Shown piece after piece: positions 40,496 to 44,524 of a stretch of 44,524 nucleotides of DNA. The stretch is from contig CAZLOJ010000007.1 of NCBI GenBank assembly GCA_964561165.1, forward strand, positions 1 through 44,524. Direction: 5' to 3'. The position numbers and the translations under genes are program-made. The stretch comes from IMCC26077 sp964561165 (lineage in GTDB: Bacteria; Actinomycetota; Actinomycetes; Nanopelagicales; Nanopelagicaceae). A model generated the notes under the pieces. That model did no database searches, had not been told where the DNA came from, and was given only the letters and a program-made list of their open reading frames with translations. Each line of letters begins with the position of its first letter. The stretch's first letter is position 1.

Positions 40496-41824
40496 ATGAC
40501 GAAAAATATTGATAGCTCTAACTTCCTACTTCGTGCAGTACTCACTCCAGAACAAGATCCCATCGACCTTCGAATAGCAAATGGCGTGATTTCCGAGATC
40601 GGAGGCGCAAATACGTTGGAACCTGGCGCTTCAGAAATTCTTGAAACTTCCGGCTTGCAGCTGCTGCCAGGCTTAGTCGACCTTCATACTCATCTTCGCG
40701 AGCCGGGCCGTGAAGATGCCGAAACCGTCCGCTCTGGTAGCGCAGCTGCCGCACTTGGTGGGTTCACCGCGGTACACGCCATGGCAAACACGGATCCAGT
40801 TGCTGACACTGCAGGCGTTGTCGAACAGGTGGTTCGTCTGGGACGCGAAGCGGGTTATTGCGATGTCTACGCTGTAGGAGCAGTGACGCAGGGGTTAGGC
40901 GGGGTTGCGCTAGCCGAGTTGGGAGCAATGGCACACTCCATGGCGCAGGTACGCGTCTTTAGCGATGATGGAAACTGTGTATCTGATTCACTCGTTATGC
41001 GCAGAGCTCTCGAGTACGTGAAGCAATTTGATGGGGTGATCGCGCAGCACGCCCAAGATCCCCGACTGACCGAAATGGCGCAGATGAACGAGGGAGTCGT
41101 TTCGGCGAAGCTAGGTTTGGCTGGGTGGCCGGCAGTAGCTGAAGAAGCCATCATCGCTAGAGATGTGCTGCTCGCAGAGCATGTGGGTGCACGATTGCAT
41201 ATCTGTCATCTATCAACCGCTGGGAGCGTTGCGATTATGCGCTGGGCGAAAGCCCGCGGTATCAATGTGACAGCCGAGGTCACGCCACATCACCTCTTGC
41301 TCACCGATGCACTGGCTGAAACTTACAATCCGATTTACAAAGTGAATCCGCCCTTAAGAACTCATGAAGATGTGCAAGCACTCCGTACAGCGTTAGCCGA
41401 CGGAACTATCGATGTCGTCGCAACAGATCATGCGCCGCATCCGCGAGAGAGTAAAGAGTGTGAGTGGAGCGAGGCTGCAAATGGCATGCTTGGTCTAGAA
41501 AATGCGCTCTCGGTAGTACAAGAAAGCATGATTGAAAGTGGGTTAACTAATTGGAAGACTATTGCGGAGCGAATGTCGTACGCCCCGGCACGAATCGGTC
41601 GCGTTGACGCAAGTTCGGGACATGGTCAAATCATCAAGGTTGGGGTAGCTGCCAACGTCATTCTGGTTGATACAAAAATTAGACGAAAAGTTAGCGAAAT
41701 GAAGAGCGCCAGCAAGAGTTCGAATAATCCATATATTGATCGAACGCTGCCAGGGCAGGTGCGCTACACATTCTTGCGTGGCGAGAAAATTGTGGCCGAA
41801 GGGGAGTTGGTGCGTCCACTATGA
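40496..41824 (+). CDS. pyrC: Dihydroorotase
   Basis: Closes carbamoyl aspartate to dihydroorotate. The 442-residue metal enzyme has VDLHTHLREPG (H64, H66 metal ligands), HAMANTDP, AQHAQD and ICHLST with further histidines, TPHHLLLTD, and the catalytic aspartate in ATDHAPH. Sequence and length fit the class found in Actinobacteria and Bacillus. GGAGGAG (40477-40483) lies 12 nt before the ATG. In some Actinobacteria a membrane protein gene lies between pyrC and carA; here they overlap (ATGA). Confidence 0.95.
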   Translation: MTKNIDSSNFLLRAVLTPEQDPIDLRIANGVISEIGGANTLEPGASEILETSGLQLLPGLVDLHTHLREPGREDAETVRSGSAAAALGGFTAVHAMANTDPVADTAGVVEQVVRLGREAGYCDVYAVGAVTQGLGGVALAELGAMAHSMAQVRVFSDDGNCVSDSLVMRRALEYVKQFDGVIAQHAQDPRLTEMAQMNEGVVSAKLGLAGWPAVAEEAIIARDVLLAEHVGARLHICHLSTAGSVAIMRWAKARGINVTAEVTPHHLLLTDALAETYNPIYKVNPPLRTHEDVQALRTALADGTIDVVATDHAPHPRESKECEWSEAANGMLGLENALSVVQESMIESGLTNWKTIAERMSYAPARIGRVDASSGHGQIIKVGVAANVILVDTKIRRKVSEMKSASKSSNNPYIDRTLPGQVRYTFLRGEKIVAEGELVRPL

Positions 41825-42948
41825 ACACAAGGAAACCCGCATATCTCGTGCTGGACGATGGTCGAATTTTCGAAGGGCGAGCATGGGCTAAGGAGGGTGA
41901 AACTTTTGGTGAAGCGGTCTTTGCAACGGGAATGACTGGATACCAAGAGACGCTCACCGATCCATCATATTTTCAACAAGTGGTTGTTATGACAGCGCCA
42001 CATATTGGCAATACCGGGATGAATACGGTTGATGAAGAGTCACGCAGGATTTGGGTCTCTGGCTTTGTTGTACGCGACCCATCCCGTATTTCAAGTAATT
42101 GGCGATCCGAGCGGGACTTAGAGAGTGAATTGATTGAGGGGAATGTTGTTGGAATATCTGGAATAGACACCCGGGCGCTGACTCGTCATCTACGAGATTG
42201 CGGTGCAATGCGGGTTGGCATTTTCTCTGGAGAAGAGCTAACGCGCGAGGAAATGGTGCGGAGAGTTCGCCTATCACCTGAAATGGCAGGGGCCAATTTA
42301 GTTGGTGATGTCTCTGTAGCGACGAAATATGTCGTCTCAGCAGTGGGTGTAAAGAAAGCTGTTGTTGCAGCGCTAGACCTTGGAATTAAAGGTGCAACTC
42401 CACGATTAATGGCAGAGCGGGGCGTCGAAGTGCACGTTTTTCCTTTTGATACGACGTTGGAAGAGTTGTTGGCATGTAAGCCAGATGGAATATTTCTATC
42501 TAATGGGCCAGGAGATCCATCCACGATGCGATCAACAGTTGAATTAGTACGTGAGATTCTGCAAAAAGCTATTCCAGTCTTTGGCATCTGTTTCGGACAT
42601 CAAATCTTCGGTCAAGCGCTTGGATTCGAAACATACAAATTACGTTTCGGTCATCGTGGTATCAATCAACCCGTCATGGATAAATCAACGGGCAAGGTGG
42701 AAATCACAGCGCATAATCATGGATTTGCAGTCAAGGCCCCTATCGAAGGGATCTTCGATACCGTTTTTGGTCGTGGCAGAGTTTCACATGTAAATCTCAA
42801 TGACAACGTCGTTGAAGGGTTGGAACTCCTAGATCGCCCAGGGTTTAGCGTTCAGTACCATCCCGAAGCTGCAGCAGGGCCACATGATGCTAGCTATCTA
42901 TTTGATCGATTTTTAGATTTGATGTTGCGGACGAAAGGGAAGCGCTAA
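41821..42948 (+). CDS. carA: Carbamoyl phosphate synthase small subunit
   Basis: Glutaminase subunit that passes ammonia to CarB. The 375-residue protein has the CarA-type N-terminal domain (FEGRAWAKEGETFGEAVFATGMTGYQETLTDPSY) and the class I glutamine amidotransferase domain. This domain carries LSNGPGDP, the nucleophile in GICFGHQ (C257), and H347/E349 in QYHPEA, so the triad is complete. The stop overlaps the carB start by one base (TAATG). Confidence 0.96.
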   Translation: MNTRKPAYLVLDDGRIFEGRAWAKEGETFGEAVFATGMTGYQETLTDPSYFQQVVVMTAPHIGNTGMNTVDEESRRIWVSGFVVRDPSRISSNWRSERDLESELIEGNVVGISGIDTRALTRHLRDCGAMRVGIFSGEELTREEMVRRVRLSPEMAGANLVGDVSVATKYVVSAVGVKKAVVAALDLGIKGATPRLMAERGVEVHVFPFDTTLEELLACKPDGIFLSNGPGDPSTMRSTVELVREILQKAIPVFGICFGHQIFGQALGFETYKLRFGHRGINQPVMDKSTGKVEITAHNHGFAVKAPIEGIFDTVFGRGRVSHVNLNDNVVEGLELLDRPGFSVQYHPEAAAGPHDASYLFDRFLDLMLRTKGKR

Positions 42949-44524
42949 TGCCAAGACGAAACGATATAAAAAGCGTCCTGGTCATTGGATCGGGTCCAAT
43001 TGTGATCGGCCAAGCGTGTGAATTCGATTATTCGGGAACGCAAGCTTGTCGAGTTCTGCGCGCCGAAGGGCTTCGAGTCATTTTGATCAATTCGAATCCG
43101 GCAACAATCATGACCGACCCTGAGTTTGCAGATGCCACCTACATCGAACCTATTACTCCAGAATTCGTGACGAAGGTAATCGAAAAAGAACGTCCCGACG
43201 CCCTACTGGCCACACTTGGCGGGCAAACAGCTCTTAATACGGCAATAAAATTGCATGAAGCCGGCGTGCTTGAGAAATATGGCGTGCGGCTTATTGGAGC
43301 AAATGTCGAGGCGATCAATAGGGGAGAGAATCGGGAAATTTTCAAAGAGATCGTTGCAAGTATCGGTGGCGAATCGGCACAATCGCAGATATGTCACACC
43401 ATCGACGAATGTTTGGTGGCTGCCGAGCGGTTTAATTATCCAGTCGTTGTTCGTCCATCGTTCACAATGGGTGGCCTGGGCTCAGGAATCGCCAAGGATG
43501 AATCTGAATTACGAGAGATTGCTGGTGCGGGCCTGCGATATAGCCCAACCACCGAGGTCCTTATAGAAGAGTCCATCCTAGGGTGGAAAGAATTTGAATT
43601 AGAGATGATGCGAGATCACAAAGACAACGTGGTTGTGATCTGTTCAATCGAGAATTTTGACCCAATGGGTGTGCACACTGGTGATTCGATCACAGTTGCA
43701 CCGGCTCTCACATTGACGGATGTTGAATATCAAAAGCTACGTAATCTTTCTATTGATATCATTCGCGCAGTTGGCGTTGATACCGGAGGCTGCAATATTC
43801 AGTTTGCCGTTAATCCCACCAACGGTCGAATAGTAGTTATCGAAATGAATCCCCGAGTATCTCGTTCGAGCGCGCTCGCATCAAAGGCCACGGGTTTTCC
43901 GATTGCTAAAATTGCTGCCAAGTTAGCAATCGGATACTCCCTTGATGAGATTCAAAACGATATAACCAAAGAGACTCCTGCATCATTTGAACCAACTCTC
44001 GATTACATCGTAGTGAAAATTCCACGATTTAATTTTGAGAAGTTTCCAGCAGCCGATCCACGACTTACCACCACTATGAAGAGTGTGGGGGAGGCAATGG
44101 CAATTGGTAGGAGCTTCCCAGAAGCTTTGCAAAAGGCTATGCGTTCGCTCGAGAAGAAGGGGTACTCATTCTCGTTTGATAAAGAGGGAGATCTAGAGCG
44201 TGAGTTGCAAGGCGCTGCGGTTGCCACAGAGATGCGAATCCACCATGTACAAAGAGCCCTGTATTTAGGCGCATCAGTAGCGCAGGTTCATGAGGTATCA
44301 AAGATCGATCCGTGGTTCTTGGATCAAATCTCGCAAATCAATGAGATGGCTTATGAGTTATCCGAACCTAAAGAATTGACTCGAGATGTCCTGCGCGAAG
44401 CGAAACGATTGGGATTTAGCGACAAACAGATTGCCGACATAGTTGGTCTGTTAGAGACAGATATTCGTCGCAAACGAGATAGTTTTGACATTCATCCGGT
44501 CTACAAAACCGTTGACACCTGTGC
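42948..44524 (+). CDS. carB: Carbamoyl phosphate synthase large subunit, N-terminal part (3' end outside window)
   Basis: Makes carbamoyl phosphate for pyrimidine and arginine synthesis. The frame runs off the window after about 525 codons, close to half the usual length of roughly 1,100 residues. Visible are the start MPRRNDIKSVLVIGSGPIVIGQACEFDYSG, TLGGQTALN, the ATP-grasp motifs VVRPSFTMGGLGSG and GCNIQFAVNP, and VIEMNPRVSRSSALASKATGFPIAK of the carboxyphosphate domain. The oligomerisation domain begins after about residue 400. It is the last visible gene of the PyrR-controlled operon. Confidence 0.95.
   Translation, partial: MPRRNDIKSVLVIGSGPIVIGQACEFDYSGTQACRVLRAEGLRVILINSNPATIMTDPEFADATYIEPITPEFVTKVIEKERPDALLATLGGQTALNTAIKLHEAGVLEKYGVRLIGANVEAINRGENREIFKEIVASIGGESAQSQICHTIDECLVAAERFNYPVVVRPSFTMGGLGSGIAKDESELREIAGAGLRYSPTTEVLIEESILGWKEFELEMMRDHKDNVVVICSIENFDPMGVHTGDSITVAPALTLTDVEYQKLRNLSIDIIRAVGVDTGGCNIQFAVNPTNGRIVVIEMNPRVSRSSALASKATGFPIAKIAAKLAIGYSLDEIQNDITKETPASFEPTLDYIVVKIPRFNFEKFPAADPRLTTTMKSVGEAMAIGRSFPEALQKAMRSLEKKGYSFSFDKEGDLERELQGAAVATEMRIHHVQRALYLGASVAQVHEVSKIDPWFLDQISQINEMAYELSEPKELTRDVLREAKRLGFSDKQIADIVGLLETDIRRKRDSFDIHPVYKTVDTC

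Noticed and set aside
1..44524. CRISPR arrays, tRNA or rRNA genes, insertion sequences, integrase or phage genes
   Set aside because: Reading all gaps and both strands showed no direct-repeat arrays, cloverleaf-like gene ends, transposase motifs or target-site duplications. The window is densely filled with conserved genes.

Overview
The window is a stretch of actinobacterial chromosome with a moderate G+C content (roughly half), 45 protein genes including two cut by the window edges, and almost no free space. The largest gap between genes is 186 bp, and most neighbours overlap by 1-14 bp (ATGA, GTGA and TAATG junctions). I see no tRNA, rRNA, CRISPR array, insertion sequence or phage gene. 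Several things point to Actinobacteria: gene order that matches, from memory, Streptomyces and Mycobacterium (thrS-HIT-pgsA-acyltransferase-pimA, pdxST-yebC-ruvCAB-secDF-rel, aroE-pilD-aroCKBQ-efp-nusB-bldD-pyrRBC-carAB); phosphatidylinositol mannoside genes; a BldD homologue; and an EF-P with a PGKGP loop. The moderate G+C, extreme compaction and loss of standard neighbours suggest a streamlined lineage, perhaps freshwater Nanopelagicales (acI). That placement is an inference.

Layout. 1-1720: end of pabB, pabC (folate) and a small PGPGW membrane protein. 1763-4256: thrS and an Ap4A phosphorylase-like HIT protein. 4260-4874, minus strand: a shrunken relative of EF-G-like GTPases with no P-loop. 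4900-9129: phosphatidylinositol phosphate synthase, PIM acyltransferase, PimA, then two envelope proteins (an unnamed membrane protein and a DUF3048 lipoprotein). 9165-13643: pyridoxal phosphate synthase pdxST, yebC, and ruvCAB. 13678-18676: secDF without yajC, then a bifunctional (p)ppGpp synthetase/hydrolase. 18689-19975, minus: a DUF349 protein. 20162-28445: metallo-hydrolase, hisS, aspS, a lipoprotein coupled to an unusual FtsH-like membrane protease, rarA, and a DUF948 protein. 28488-34116: alaS, ruvX, mltG, aroE, and a minimal prepilin peptidase. 34143-38430: aroCKBQ, efp, nusB. 38384-38878, minus: bldD. 38994-44524: pyrR, pyrB, pyrC, carA and the first part of carB.

Regulation visible in the sequence. 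Several starts sit 6-9 nt after a TANNNT box, often TAGRCT, which is the layout of leaderless transcripts (thrS, secD, pgsA, the EF-G-like gene, bldD). The pyrimidine operon begins with an almost textbook PyrR-binding RNA loop (38951-38984), and its lower stem covers the Shine-Dalgarno region of pyrR. This predicts translational repression by PyrR, as described in mycobacteria. The BldD homologue keeps the RGD-X8-RxxD cyclic-di-GMP signature.

The observations most worth following up are the P-loop-less EF-G G-domain protein with its back-to-back overlapping promoters, the lipoprotein/FtsH-like protease pair, and the PyrR RNA element. Most of the rest is conserved housekeeping DNA.
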